From Actinobacteria bacterium UBA2272 (GTDB taxonomy: Bacteria; Actinomycetota; Coriobacteriia; Anaerosomatales; Anaerosomataceae), in the NCBI GenBank assembly GCA_002347725.1, contig DDXA01000004.1:310001-374000 (forward strand): a DNA stretch of 64,000 bases, written 5' to 3'. The translations under genes were made by a program, and so were the position numbers. Every line of letters begins with the position of its first letter. Within the stretch, counting starts at the first letter, position 1. The notes beneath the pieces are model-generated. The model worked only from the letters and a program-made list of their open reading frames with translations. It did not search any database and was not told the DNA's origin. Shown here in pieces: positions 24,031 through 32,999 of the stretch.

Positions 24031-25365
24031 CTACAGCAGATAGACGATGTCGGAGCCGCTCGTGGGATACGCCCACGCGGTCGAACGAAGGTCCGTCGCG
24101 GTCAGGCCGCCTCGCATCGCAGCCGCGAACACGTTGATGACCTCCTCGGCATGGCTCCCCACGAGGTGGGCACCGACGATCCTGTCCGTAGCCCGCTCGA
24201 CGATGATCTTCGCACCGGCCGCATCGCTTCGGGCCCACCTGGACGACGCCCACTCTGACATGTCGTTGAGCTTGACCTCGATCTCAAGTCCCGCCGCCCG
24301 GGCGGCTTCCTCGGTCAGGCCGACTGCAGCGAGTGGTGGCGCGGAGAAGACGACCGACGGAGTCACCGCAGGGTTGAAGATCGTCGAGCCGGGAGCGACG
24401 AGGTTGGCGACCACGACCCGGCCCTGGATGGTGGCCACCGGCGTGAGCGGCGCACCAGACGCAGCCGCGTCACCGACCGCGAACACACGCGGGTTGGTCG
24501 TGGACCGCATCGACGCGTCGACCTCCACGCCGTGCGGACCCGCCACGACGCCGGCGGCGTCAAGCGCGAGTCCGTCGAGAGCCGGGATCCGGCCGGCGCC
24601 GTGTACCACCATGTCGCACACGACCGGCAGCCCGTCGGAGCACTCCGCCACCAGCCCCCCGCCCGAGCGCAACACCTCGTCGACGTGCGCTTCCGTGCGC
24701 AGCACGATACCCCGCTCCCGATAGGCGCCAACCAGCCAGTCGGCGAGATCGGGATCGAAACCTTCCAGCGCACGCGCGCCCCTGTGCAGGATCGTGACCT
24801 CCGAGCCTGCCGCCGCCGCGATGTGTGCGAACTCGAACGAGACGTACCCGCCGCCTATGAAGACGATGCGCGCCGGGAGGGAGTCGAGATCCATGAACGC
24901 CTCGCTATCCACCACGAGGTCCTCGCCCGGTATGCCGAGCGGGCGCGGCACGGCACCGGACGCCAGAACGAAGTGATCGGCGGTGTACGTGCGGCCGTCA
25001 ACCTCGATCTCCTCCGCAGAGACGAACCGTGCCGCTCCATGAAGCGTGGTAACTCCGAGGCCGGACAGCCACTGCTCGATCCGCTCCGGCACGGGTTCGG
25101 TGAACGTGCGCTTGAAGGCCACGAGCCCCGCCCAGTCGATGCGCACGTCGCCGGCCACGCCGGCGCCCACGTGGGCCCGGACGCGCTCGACCGACTCGGC
25201 CGCCGTGTAGAGCACCTTCTTCGGGATACACCCCCGGCGCGAGCATGTGCCCCCGTACTCACGGACGTCCGTGACGGCGACCCGCTTGCCCGCCTCGGCG
25301 GCCTCGCCGGCCACGGTCTGACCGGCGACTCCCGTTCCTACGACGAACACGTCGAAGTGCTCCAT
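24031..25365 (-). CDS. FAD-dependent pyridine nucleotide-disulfide oxidoreductase (glutathione/mercuric reductase-like)
   Basis: The protein has 444 residues. It shows the FAD motif VFVVGTGVAGQTVA at residue 5, the redox disulfide GGTCSRRGCIPKK (CX4C) near 42, the NAD(P)-binding GGGYVSFEFAHIAAAAG near 170, and the second FAD motif VFAVGDAAASG near 293. The C-terminal dimerisation domain lacks the HxxxxE pair of true glutathione reductase (AYPTSGSD is seen instead of HPTxxE). It also lacks the extra cysteines of mercuric reductase. The thiol substrate is therefore open. ATG 25365 has GAGG 12 nt upstream. It is divergent from mqnE. Confidence 0.85.
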   Translation of the reverse strand: MEHFDVFVVGTGVAGQTVAGEAAEAGKRVAVTDVREYGGTCSRRGCIPKKVLYTAAESVERVRAHVGAGVAGDVRIDWAGLVAFKRTFTEPVPERIEQWLSGLGVTTLHGAARFVSAEEIEVDGRTYTADHFVLASGAVPRPLGIPGEDLVVDSEAFMDLDSLPARIVFIGGGYVSFEFAHIAAAAGSEVTILHRGARALEGFDPDLADWLVGAYRERGIVLRTEAHVDEVLRSGGGLVAECSDGLPVVCDMVVHGAGRIPALDGLALDAAGVVAGPHGVEVDASMRSTTNPRVFAVGDAAASGAPLTPVATIQGRVVVANLVAPGSTIFNPAVTPSVVFSAPPLAAVGLTEEAARAAGLEIEVKLNDMSEWASSRWARSDAAGAKIIVERATDRIVGAHLVGSHAEEVINVFAAAMRGGLTATDLRSTAWAYPTSGSDIVYLL

Positions 25366-25503
25366 GCCTACCGCCTCGTCTCTCGTACGGCGCCAGGGTG
25401 TAGATACCCCTACGTCGCCGGCAGACCCGCCCGGGTGCGTGGCGCTTCGGCCGCCGAGGGCATACACTCTGGCGGTATCCGACCCCGTTCAGGAGACCGA
25501 CCC

Positions 25504-26616
25504 ATGACCTTCCATCTCACCGACCCCGCTCTCGAGCCGATCGCGGCCAAGGTGCTCGCCGGCACCCGGCTCTGCCGAGAGGACGGCATCGCGCTGTACG
25601 AAACCGCCGACCTGCTCGGTGTGGCGCAGCTCGCCGACCACGTACGCCGCCGCATCAACGGCGATCGCGTCTACTTCATGGTCAACCGGCACATCAACCC
25701 GACCAACATCTGCGAGAACCGCTGCAAGTTCTGCGCGTTCTCACGCTCGGCTGGACAAGAAGGCGCCTACGAGATGACGCTCGACGAGATCGTGGCAGCC
25801 GCAAAGGAGTGTGTGCCCGAGGGCGCTCACGAGGTCCACATCGTCGGCGGGCTGCACCCCGACTGGCCGTTCGAGTTCTACGTGGACATGGTCAGGCGTC
25901 TGCGCGAGGTGCTGCCCCCGCACGTGATCATCCAGGCGTTCACGGCCGTCGAGATCGAGTTCTACGCCAAGATCAGCGGGCTTTCCACACGCGAGGTGCT
26001 GCAGCAGCTCAAGAACGCAGGCCTGGACGCGCTTCCCGGCGGCGGCGCCGAGATATTCTCCGAGCGTACGCGCGCGGCGGCCTGGGACAAGAAGACATCG
26101 CCGGACGACTGGCTCCGCATCCACGGGGAGGCCCACGCGCTCGGCATCAAGACCAACTGCACCATGCTCTACGGCCACATCGAGACGCGCGAAGAGCGGG
26201 TCGACCACCTCATCCGGCTGCGCGAGCAGCAGGATGCAAGCGGCGGCTTCCTGGCGTTCATCCCACTTGCGTTCCATCCGCTCAACACCGAGCTCTCGGC
26301 GCTCCCCGGCACCACCGGCTACGACGATCTCAAGACGCTCGCCATCTCGCGCCTTATGCTCGACAACATCGAGCACATCAAGGCGTTCTGGATCATGGTG
26401 GGCCTCAAGGTGGCGCAACTGTCCACCGTCTTTGGCGTGGACGACATCGATGGCACGGTGGTCGAGGAGCGGATAACGCACATGGCCGGCGCGAGCACGC
26501 CCGAGGCGCTCTCCAAAGACGAACTCGTGCGCATGATCGTCGAGACCGGACACACGCCGGTGGAGCGCGACACGCTCTACCGCGTGATCCGCACGTACGA
26601 CCAGGCGGGCGCGTAG
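25504..26616 (+). CDS. mqnE: aminofutalosine synthase (radical SAM)
   Basis: MqnE joins SAM's adenosyl group to 3-enolpyruvyl-benzoate to form aminodeoxyfutalosine in the futalosine route to menaquinone. The protein has 370 residues. It has the radical-SAM cluster motif CENRCKFCAFSRS (CX3CX2C), the GGLHPDWPFEFY segment and FHPLNTEL. AGGAG lies before ATG 25504; the frame is open far upstream, but without homology. The next gene, mqnA, starts 4 nt after its stop. Confidence 0.96.
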   Translation: MTFHLTDPALEPIAAKVLAGTRLCREDGIALYETADLLGVAQLADHVRRRINGDRVYFMVNRHINPTNICENRCKFCAFSRSAGQEGAYEMTLDEIVAAAKECVPEGAHEVHIVGGLHPDWPFEFYVDMVRRLREVLPPHVIIQAFTAVEIEFYAKISGLSTREVLQQLKNAGLDALPGGGAEIFSERTRAAAWDKKTSPDDWLRIHGEAHALGIKTNCTMLYGHIETREERVDHLIRLREQQDASGGFLAFIPLAFHPLNTELSALPGTTGYDDLKTLAISRLMLDNIEHIKAFWIMVGLKVAQLSTVFGVDDIDGTVVEERITHMAGASTPEALSKDELVRMIVETGHTPVERDTLYRVIRTYDQAGA

Positions 26617-26620
26617 CGCC

Positions 26621-27460
26621 ATGGCCCGTCCGCGCCTCGGCCATATTCAGTTCCTGAACTGCCTGCCCCTGTACTACGGGCTCGTGAAGAGCGGCGACCA
26701 CCTGCTCGACGTCGATCTCGTCAAGGCGGCGCCGCGCGAGCTGGCAGCCGACATTCTCGCCGGCACGCTCGACATCGCGCCCATTCCGGCGATCGAGTAC
26801 GCACGCCATGCCGACGAACTCGTGCTGCTGCCCGACATCGCCATCTCCTCCGACGGCGAGGTGCAGTCCATCCTGCTCGTGACCAAGCGTCCTGCCGAGG
26901 CACTGTCGGGCGCCACCGTCGCGCTCACCGACACCTCGCGGACCTCGCAGGTGCTCTGCCGCGTCTTACTGGAGCGCCGTTGGGGCGCATCACCGACCTA
27001 TGTCGAGATGCCGCCCGACCTGCCCGCGATGCTCCGCGAGGCCGACGCGGCGCTGCTCATCGGCGACGAAGCGCTGCGCGCGTACTGGGAGCCCCCCGCT
27101 GGCCTGCACGTCTACGACCTTGGTGCCGAATGGAGTTCGTGGACCGGTTTGCCGATGGTCTACGCCGTCTGGGCGGTGCGTCGCTCGTTTGCCGAAGAGC
27201 AGCCGGACGCGGTTGCCGCGGTCAACGAAGCGCTCAACGGCTCGCTCGCATACTGCCGCGCGCATCTCGACGATGTCAGCGAGTATGCGGCACGGTGGGA
27301 GGCGTTCCCCGCCGCGCACTTCCGAAGCTACTTCGATGCCCTGCAGTTCCGTTTCGGGCCCCGCTACCGGGAGGGCCTGTTGCGGTACCTGGCAGAAGCG
27401 ACCGCCGTCGGCCAGCTCGGCCGCGTTCCGGATCTGACGGTCTGGGGCGAGTCGCGGTGA
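26621..27460 (+). CDS. mqnA: chorismate dehydratase
   Basis: MqnA turns chorismate into 3-[(1-carboxyvinyl)oxy]benzoate, the entry step of the futalosine pathway. It has 279 residues and a periplasmic-binding-protein-like fold without a signal peptide. Landmarks are LGHIQFLNCLPLYYGL at the N-terminus, DIAPIPAIEYARHAD, ALTDTSRTSQVL and GDEALRAY. It is flanked by its pathway partners mqnE and mqnC and overlaps mqnC by 3 nt. Confidence 0.96.
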   Translation: MARPRLGHIQFLNCLPLYYGLVKSGDHLLDVDLVKAAPRELAADILAGTLDIAPIPAIEYARHADELVLLPDIAISSDGEVQSILLVTKRPAEALSGATVALTDTSRTSQVLCRVLLERRWGASPTYVEMPPDLPAMLREADAALLIGDEALRAYWEPPAGLHVYDLGAEWSSWTGLPMVYAVWAVRRSFAEEQPDAVAAVNEALNGSLAYCRAHLDDVSEYAARWEAFPAAHFRSYFDALQFRFGPRYREGLLRYLAEATAVGQLGRVPDLTVWGESR

Positions 27461-28560
27461 GCTCGGCTGACCTGACGACGCTCGCCTTCTCGGCAGCGCA
27501 CGGAAAGCGGCGTCTCTCGGCCGATGAGGCGGTGGCGCTGCTCCGCGGCGCGCCGATGCTGGAGCTTGGCGCCGCGGCCACTGCCATGCGGATGCGGCTG
27601 CACCCCGAAGGCGAGATCACGTTCATCGTGGACCGCAACGTGAACTACACCAACGTGTGCGTGTCGCGCTGCCGCTTCTGCGCCTTCTACCGCGAGGCGG
27701 ACGCACCGGACGCGTACGTGCTTCCCGCTGACGAGCTGTACGCCAAGGTCGAAGAGACCCTCGCGCTCGAAGGCACCGCGATCCTGCTCCAGGGCGGTAT
27801 GCACCCCGAACTGCCACTGGAGTGGTACGAGGAGATGCTCCGGGAACTCAAGCGCCGCTACCCGATCCACGTGCACGGCTTCGGCCCGCCCGAGGTCTGG
27901 CACCTCGCACGGCTCTCGGGGCTACCCGTGCGCGACGTGCTCGTGCGGTTACGCGACGCAGGCCTCGATTCACTTCCCGGTGGCGGAGCCGAGATCCTTG
28001 TGGACCGGGTCCGCGACTACGTGTCGCCTCACAAGGCCACCGCCCGGCAGTGGCTCGACGTCATGCGAGAAGCGCACGCACTCGGCATATCGACCACCGC
28101 AACCATGATGTTCGGCGGTCTGGAGACCGACGAAGAGCGCGTGGAGCACCTGCTTCGCGTGCGCGAGGTGCAGGACGAAGCCGTTGCCGCCGGGCACGTC
28201 GGCTTCCGCGCTTTCATCCCCTGGAGCTTCCAGCCCGGCAACACCGAACTGGAGGGCGAACAGGGCGGCGTCGCGGCGAGCGGATGGGAGTACCTGCGCA
28301 TGCTCGCGGTGTCGCGGCTGTTCCTCGACAGCGTACCCAACATCCAGGCGTCGTGGGTCACCCAAGGCCCGAAGATCGGTCAGGTCGCGCTCGCGTTCGG
28401 TGCTAACGACATGGGCTCGACGATGATCGAGGAGAACGTCGTGGCGGCCGCCGGCACGCGGTTCATGCTCGCCCGCGACGAACTCGTACGCATCGTGGGC
28501 GACGCCGGGTTCACGCCCGTGCAGCGCGACACCCTCTACCGTGAGGTGCGCAGGTTCTGA
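27457..28560 (+). CDS. mqnC: cyclic dehypoxanthinyl futalosine synthase (radical SAM)
   Basis: MqnC cyclises dehypoxanthine futalosine. The 367-residue protein has CVSRCRFCAFYRE (CX3CX2C cluster), GGMHPELPLEWYEEML, SLPGGGAEILVDRVR and IPWSFQPGNTEL, all typical of MqnC. The GTG start at 27457 overlaps the mqnA stop (GTGA), so expression is coupled. It pairs with MqnE, to which it is a distant paralogue. Confidence 0.95.
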   Translation: MSSADLTTLAFSAAHGKRRLSADEAVALLRGAPMLELGAAATAMRMRLHPEGEITFIVDRNVNYTNVCVSRCRFCAFYREADAPDAYVLPADELYAKVEETLALEGTAILLQGGMHPELPLEWYEEMLRELKRRYPIHVHGFGPPEVWHLARLSGLPVRDVLVRLRDAGLDSLPGGGAEILVDRVRDYVSPHKATARQWLDVMREAHALGISTTATMMFGGLETDEERVEHLLRVREVQDEAVAAGHVGFRAFIPWSFQPGNTELEGEQGGVAASGWEYLRMLAVSRLFLDSVPNIQASWVTQGPKIGQVALAFGANDMGSTMIEENVVAAAGTRFMLARDELVRIVGDAGFTPVQRDTLYREVRRF

Positions 28561-28578
28561 CGCTGGCGTGTGCGTCGC

Positions 28579-28602
28579 CGAACGTGAACTGCTTCACGTT
28601 CG
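28579..28602 (+). terminator. perfect hairpin after mqnC
   Basis: A 10-bp perfect stem (CGAACGTGAA with its complement) with a CTGC loop lies 18 nt past the mqnC stop. No T-run follows. It could end or trim the mqn transcript before the NDH-2-like gene. Confidence 0.45.
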
Positions 28603-28660
28603 CGCGTTGGAGGACCTCGTGTTCGGGTACCCTGGATACGGAACCTTTGAAAGGGGATTC

Positions 28661-29938
28661 GTGCAGAACGCATCGGCAGGACCGAACATCACACCCGGCG
28701 TCGGCCGCCGCATCGTCATCGCGGGAGGCGGGTACGCCGGCACGACGCTCGCCGTGAAGCTCGCCCGCGGACTCAGGCGCGGCGATGACCTCGAGATACT
28801 GCTCGTCGAACCCAACCCCTGTCAGCAAGCGCTCTCCGAGCTCGACCTCGTCGCCGTCGGCCCTCCTCGACCGGACTTCTGCGAGCTGTGGCATCCCAAC
28901 GTGTTCAAGGACCTGCCGATCACCATCTGCTACAACCGCATCGACAGGGTACGCGCTGACGAGAGCCTCGTGACCATCGGTCCACGGAGGGGCTCCACCG
29001 AGGAGGTCCCCTACTGGCGACTCGCGATCGCAACCGGCGCGGTGGCCTTCGTACCGCCGGTGCACGGGCTGGCCGAACACGCGGTCACCATGTGGTCGGT
29101 CGCGGACGCGCAGGAACTCCAGCGCCGCATCGAGGCACAGTTCCGGGCCGCCATAGTACTCGCCGACCGGACCGAGCGCCGCCGGGCGCTCTCGTTCGTC
29201 GTCGTGGGGGCCGGCGCCACCGGGATGGAGATCGTCGGCACTCTCGGCCAGATGCTCCCCAGGCGCGCGGTCGACTTCGGGCTGGACCCGGCGGACCTGT
29301 CGGTCCACCTCGTCGAGGGTCGGCCGGACATCCTCTACGACCTGCCCGAGACGCTCCGCGCGAAGGTCAGGAAGCGGCTGGATAAGCTGGGCATCGTGCT
29401 GCACCTCGGCTCGATGGTAGAGCGCGTGGAAGATGGCGTTATCCACCTTGCCGATGGACGCGAGCTGCCGGCGCCGGTGCTCTGCTTCTGCGGCGGCGCG
29501 AAAGCGGACCCCGACGCCGTGGCGTGGGGGCTCGCTGCCGATCCTTCGGGCCGCCTCGTCGTCGACGAGTTCAACAAGGCCCCCGCCCACAGCGATGTCT
29601 ACATCATCGGCGACGTCTCGGCGTTCAGGGACCCGAAGGGCAACCGCACGTTGCCGATGCTCGCCCAGTTCGCCATCCACCAGGCCGAGCACTGTGCCGA
29701 GAACATCCTCGCCGAGGCGCGAGGCGGGCAGCCCAAGCCGTTCGTCCCGAACATGCACGGGGAGTTCGTGAGCGTGGGGCCAACCTGGGGCGCCGGATGG
29801 ATGCTGGGCGGCCGCAACCTTACGGGCTTCCCCGCGATCGTCATGAAGCGGCTCACATACGTGCTGTACTGGTGGATCGTCGGTGGCATCCCGCTCGCGT
29901 TCAAGCGCACCCGCGAGATGCTGAAGATGTTCCGATAG
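28661..29938 (+). CDS. NDH-2-like FAD/NAD(P) oxidoreductase, probable quinone reductase
   Basis: The protein has 425 residues. It has the FAD motif IVIAGGGYAGTTLAVKLA near residue 17, NAD motif VVVGAGATGMEIVG near 180, IIGDVSAFRDPKG near 317 and a hydrophobic amphipathic C-terminus (YVLYWWIVGGIPLAF). The whole resembles type II NADH:quinone oxidoreductases, which sit on the inner face of the membrane and pass electrons to menaquinone. Its location right after the menaquinone genes supports that. GTG 28661 is preceded by AAGGGG. Other members of this superfamily act on sulfide or ferredoxin, so the electron donor is uncertain. Confidence 0.8.
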   Translation: MQNASAGPNITPGVGRRIVIAGGGYAGTTLAVKLARGLRRGDDLEILLVEPNPCQQALSELDLVAVGPPRPDFCELWHPNVFKDLPITICYNRIDRVRADESLVTIGPRRGSTEEVPYWRLAIATGAVAFVPPVHGLAEHAVTMWSVADAQELQRRIEAQFRAAIVLADRTERRRALSFVVVGAGATGMEIVGTLGQMLPRRAVDFGLDPADLSVHLVEGRPDILYDLPETLRAKVRKRLDKLGIVLHLGSMVERVEDGVIHLADGRELPAPVLCFCGGAKADPDAVAWGLAADPSGRLVVDEFNKAPAHSDVYIIGDVSAFRDPKGNRTLPMLAQFAIHQAEHCAENILAEARGGQPKPFVPNMHGEFVSVGPTWGAGWMLGGRNLTGFPAIVMKRLTYVLYWWIVGGIPLAFKRTREMLKMFR

Positions 29939-29971
29939 CGGGGCCCACAGGCGCGTAGCGCTTCGGCACCG

Positions 29972-30184
29972 TCAGAGACAGAGTCCTTCGAGTCGGGCGA
30001 GCGCGGCACGCAGGCGCACCTTGACGCTCTCGTCGGTCTCGACCGCAAGCGCCTCGGCGAGGTACGGTCCGGCGTCGGCGAGGCCGGCGGCTCCCAGCAG
30101 GTCGGCAAGGGCCGCGCGCTCCCCGGCATCGGTGCTCGACTCGAGCTTCGCGCCGATCTCGTGTATGTAGCCACTCGGCTCCAC
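29972..30184 (-). CDS. small helical HEAT-like protein, function unknown
   Basis: The protein has 70 residues. Its pattern of paired helices (ALADLLGAAGLADAGPYLAEAL, ESVKVRLRAALARLEGL in blocks) resembles two or three HEAT-type repeats. GTG 30184 is chosen because AGGAGG ends 8 nt before it. It is convergent with the NDH-2-like gene and divergent from the MTAP-like gene. It may be a small protein-binding module. Confidence 0.55.
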   Translation of the reverse strand: MEPSGYIHEIGAKLESSTDAGERAALADLLGAAGLADAGPYLAEALAVETDESVKVRLRAALARLEGLCL

Positions 30185-30282
30185 GGACGACACCTCCTGG
30201 GACGGAGTATACGTCCCCCGACGACGCAATGCCTGTCTGCCCGGTCCCGTTTCGGGTAGCCTTACCGCGAGGAGGTGCGTTC

Positions 30283-31137
30283 ATGCCCGAGACAACAGTC
30301 CCTTCCGCCGACTTCGGCATATGTGGCGGCAGCGGATCACTGAGTTTCGACTTCCCGACCGCTCTTGCCGACGAGCGCGTCGAGGTGCTCGCCGACGGCC
30401 TGGCCTTTGACACGCCGTTTGGCCGCTCGCCGACCTTCGTCCACTTTCGGGTCACCGGCCCACACGGCGTCCGCGACGCGCTTGCGGTCAAGATGCACGG
30501 CTGGCGCCGCGGCGTGAAGCGCGCCGACGCATCGCTGCAGACGTTCTGGGTCTTTCACGAGGCGGGCGTCCGCAAAGTGCTGGCCGACGGCGGCGTCGGG
30601 TCGCTCAACCACCTGCTCGATCCGCGCGACATCATCGTGCCGGACGACTTCATCGACCTCACCGTGAAGCAGGATATCTACGTGCGCGGCGACCACCTGC
30701 TCATCATGCGTCAGCCCATCTGCCCCGACCTGGCCTCACACCTGAACGCCGGCGCGAGCGAGCGCTTCGCGCGGGTCTTCAGCCGGGGAACCTACCTCGT
30801 GACCGATGGCCCACGCTTCGAGAGCGTCGCCGAGATCGACTACATGAAGCGGCTCGGCGGCGACGTGGTCGGCCAGTCGCTCGCTCCCGAGGTCTTCCTC
30901 GCACGCGACATCGGCGCATGTTACGCCGGCATCTACATCGTCGTGAACTACGGCGAAGGCGTGGTCCGTGAGTGGCAGCACGCCGAGCTCAAGTCGATCT
31001 TCTTCGACGAGTCCGAGACGATCGCACGGATCGTCCTCGACGCGATCGCCGACGCCGACCTCGAAGCTGCGTGCGGATGTATGGAGTTGCGCAAGCCAAG
31101 CCTACTCGGCATCCCCGACGATCGGCCCCGCCCGTGA
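30283..31137 (+). CDS. MTAP/PNP-family nucleoside phosphorylase, candidate futalosine hydrolase/phosphorylase
   Basis: The protein has 284 residues. It resembles methylthioadenosine phosphorylase through GICGGSGSL (phosphate loop), VLADGGVGSLNHLLDPRDIIVPDDFIDLT in blocks, and MKRLGGDVVGQSLAPEVFLARDIGACYAGI. The RHG that binds phosphate in MTAP is changed to MHG (VKMHGWRRG). It overlaps the next gene, an aminofutalosine-deaminase-like amidohydrolase. Some futalosine pathways use an MTAP homologue to split futalosine, so this is a good MqnB substitute. A normal MTA salvage role cannot be excluded. GGAGGTG lies 5 nt before ATG 30283. Confidence 0.78.
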   Translation: MPETTVPSADFGICGGSGSLSFDFPTALADERVEVLADGLAFDTPFGRSPTFVHFRVTGPHGVRDALAVKMHGWRRGVKRADASLQTFWVFHEAGVRKVLADGGVGSLNHLLDPRDIIVPDDFIDLTVKQDIYVRGDHLLIMRQPICPDLASHLNAGASERFARVFSRGTYLVTDGPRFESVAEIDYMKRLGGDVVGQSLAPEVFLARDIGACYAGIYIVVNYGEGVVREWQHAELKSIFFDESETIARIVLDAIADADLEAACGCMELRKPSLLGIPDDRPRP

Positions 31138-32447
31138 TCGTCACCGCCGACTGGGTGGCTCCGGTCTCACGGCCGCCCATCCGCAACGGCGCGGTCGCGG
31201 TCAGGGGCCGGACGATCCTCGAGGTCGGAACGCTGGCCAAGGTCAGCTCACGCTATCCGGAAGCCGTCGTGTGCGACCACCAGGGGTGCGTCATCACGCC
31301 CGGGCTCGTCAACGCGCACACGCATCTGTCGCTCAACGCGCTTGCGGGTCTCGTGCCGAGCATGCCCTTCCCCGCGTGGCTCGCCCGGATCGCCGAGGTA
31401 TCACGGGCGCTGGACGAAGAGGATCACATCGCGTCGGCGACACTCGGCGCACTGCAGTGTCTGCAGTCCGGTGCGACCGTCGTAGGCGACGTCTGTTACG
31501 GGCCCGAGGCGCTGTCCGCGGCGGGCGACATGGGGCTCGGCGGCACATTCTTCTGGGAAATCCTGGGCGTCGATGGCGATGACCTCGCATCCGCGCTCGA
31601 GCATCGGGAGTTCCCGGACGACCCCGCGGCGTGCGCAGGCGGCCGCCTGCGCTGCGGGATATCGCCGCACACCCCGTACACGAGCGGTCCCGACCTCCTG
31701 CATGCCACCTACCAGCTCGCGCGCAAGCGCAACGCGGGATACATGCTCCACCTCGCCGAGTCTGCCGAGGAGTCGCGTCTGTTCGCCCGCGGTGACGGAC
31801 CACTCGCGGCCCTGGCCGAACGTCTGGCGCACGGGTTCACCACCCCACGGAGCGGCGCTGTCGAGTACGCACACCGCCTCGGCGTTCTGAACGGTGCCGT
31901 AGCCGTCCACTGCGTACACCTCGGTACGGGCGAAGCACAGCTGCTCGCCGAGCACGCACGGGGCGTCGTGTTGTGTCCACGTTCCAACCGCTATCTGCAC
32001 AACGGCACGGCCCCGGTCGCCGACCTGCACGCGCTCGGCGCCGACATGGCGATCGGCACCGACTCGGCGGCGAGCAACGAGGGAGTCGACCTGTTTGCCG
32101 AGGCCCGGGCCGTCAATGCGCTCGACCACGGGCTCTCGGCCAGTCGACTGCTCAGGATGCTCACGCTCGAGGGCGCGCGGGTACTCGGGCTCGACGACCT
32201 GTTCGGCTCGCTCGAGCCCGGGAAACAGGCGGACCTTGCGATCGTGCGCATAGGGCCGACGGACCACCCCGCCGAGCGACTCATCGAGGTCGGCGCGTCC
32301 GCGGTCGTGCGCGGGGTGATGAGCGCCGGAGCCTGGCGGATACTCGACGGAAGGCCGGTCGTCGCGCCCGACACGATCCTCGCCGCCGCCGAGCGTGTCC
32401 GCCAGAAGGCCGCGCACGTGCTCGGCGGCGTCACGGACGCGAACTAG
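31134..32447 (+). CDS. amidohydrolase, candidate aminodeoxyfutalosine deaminase
   Basis: The protein has 437 residues and belongs to the TrzN/MtaD amidohydrolase group. It shows the metal site VNAHTHLSL near residue 62, LHLAESAEE near 205, VHCVHLGTGE and GTDSAASNEGVDLF near 307, then the C-terminal GSLEPGKQADLAIV. Relatives deaminate MTA, SAH or aminodeoxyfutalosine (MqnX). Operon position with the MTAP-like gene and close to mqnE-A-C suggests conversion of aminodeoxyfutalosine to futalosine. GTG 31134 overlaps the upstream stop. Confidence 0.8.
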   Translation: MIVTADWVAPVSRPPIRNGAVAVRGRTILEVGTLAKVSSRYPEAVVCDHQGCVITPGLVNAHTHLSLNALAGLVPSMPFPAWLARIAEVSRALDEEDHIASATLGALQCLQSGATVVGDVCYGPEALSAAGDMGLGGTFFWEILGVDGDDLASALEHREFPDDPAACAGGRLRCGISPHTPYTSGPDLLHATYQLARKRNAGYMLHLAESAEESRLFARGDGPLAALAERLAHGFTTPRSGAVEYAHRLGVLNGAVAVHCVHLGTGEAQLLAEHARGVVLCPRSNRYLHNGTAPVADLHALGADMAIGTDSAASNEGVDLFAEARAVNALDHGLSASRLLRMLTLEGARVLGLDDLFGSLEPGKQADLAIVRIGPTDHPAERLIEVGASAVVRGVMSAGAWRILDGRPVVAPDTILAAAERVRQKAAHVLGGVTDAN

Positions 32448-32541
32448 AGCACCCGCCACCGGAGCCGGCCCGTGGAGGGCGTGTTAGCCCCCGCGCGGGT
32501 CGGGTACTCTTGGGTAGTACACCGTAGAGAGGAAGTCGCAC

Positions 32542-32997
32542 ATGGACGTCTGGTTCTGGGTGTGGGCCGGCCTGGCCGCGGTGCTCATCGTCGGGGAGAT
32601 GTTCACCGCCGGCTTCTTCTTGCTGCCGTTCGGCATCGGAGCGGCGGCGGCGGCGGGCGTCAACTTCGCAGGCATGAGCATGGGCTGGCAGTGGGCGGCG
32701 TTCCTCGCCGTCTCGGCCGTCTTACTGCTGAGCCTGCGCCGGTTCGCCGACCGGGTCACGCATGAGCCGCCCCAGAAAGTCGGTGTCGACCGGCTCATCG
32801 GTAAGGTCGGCGTGGTCACCGAGGCTGTCGAGCCGAGTGACGGCGCAGGCCGCGTGCGCATCGAGCGCGAGGAGTGGCGTGCCGACACCTCGGCAGACGA
32901 GGTACTCGCGGTCGGCGCGCGCGTGGTCGTAGAGAGAGTCGAGGGCACACACCTTGTCGTGAAGCCCGCTCCATCCACCGCAGAAGCGAAGGAGTGA
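32542..32997 (+). CDS. NfeD-family membrane protein
   Basis: The protein has 151 residues. Two or three membrane helices occupy residues 5-70, then a C-terminal OB-fold of NfeD type (VGKVGVVTEAV, GRVRIEREEWRADT, GARVVVERVEGTHLVV). NfeD proteins work with SPFH-domain partners in membrane microdomains; the SPFH gene follows after two bases. GAGAGGAAG stands before the ATG. Confidence 0.92.
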   Translation: MDVWFWVWAGLAAVLIVGEMFTAGFFLLPFGIGAAAAAGVNFAGMSMGWQWAAFLAVSAVLLLSLRRFADRVTHEPPQKVGVDRLIGKVGVVTEAVEPSDGAGRVRIEREEWRADTSADEVLAVGARVVVERVEGTHLVVKPAPSTAEAKE

Positions 32998-32999
32998 CC

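Noticed and set aside
24031..25365. Mercuric reductase
   Set aside because: No N-terminal metal-binding domain, no C-terminal vicinal cysteines and no mer genes nearby.
24532..25503. Long upstream extension of the mqnE frame
   Set aside because: It overlaps the disulfide reductase gene; mqnE homology and ribosome site begin at 25504.
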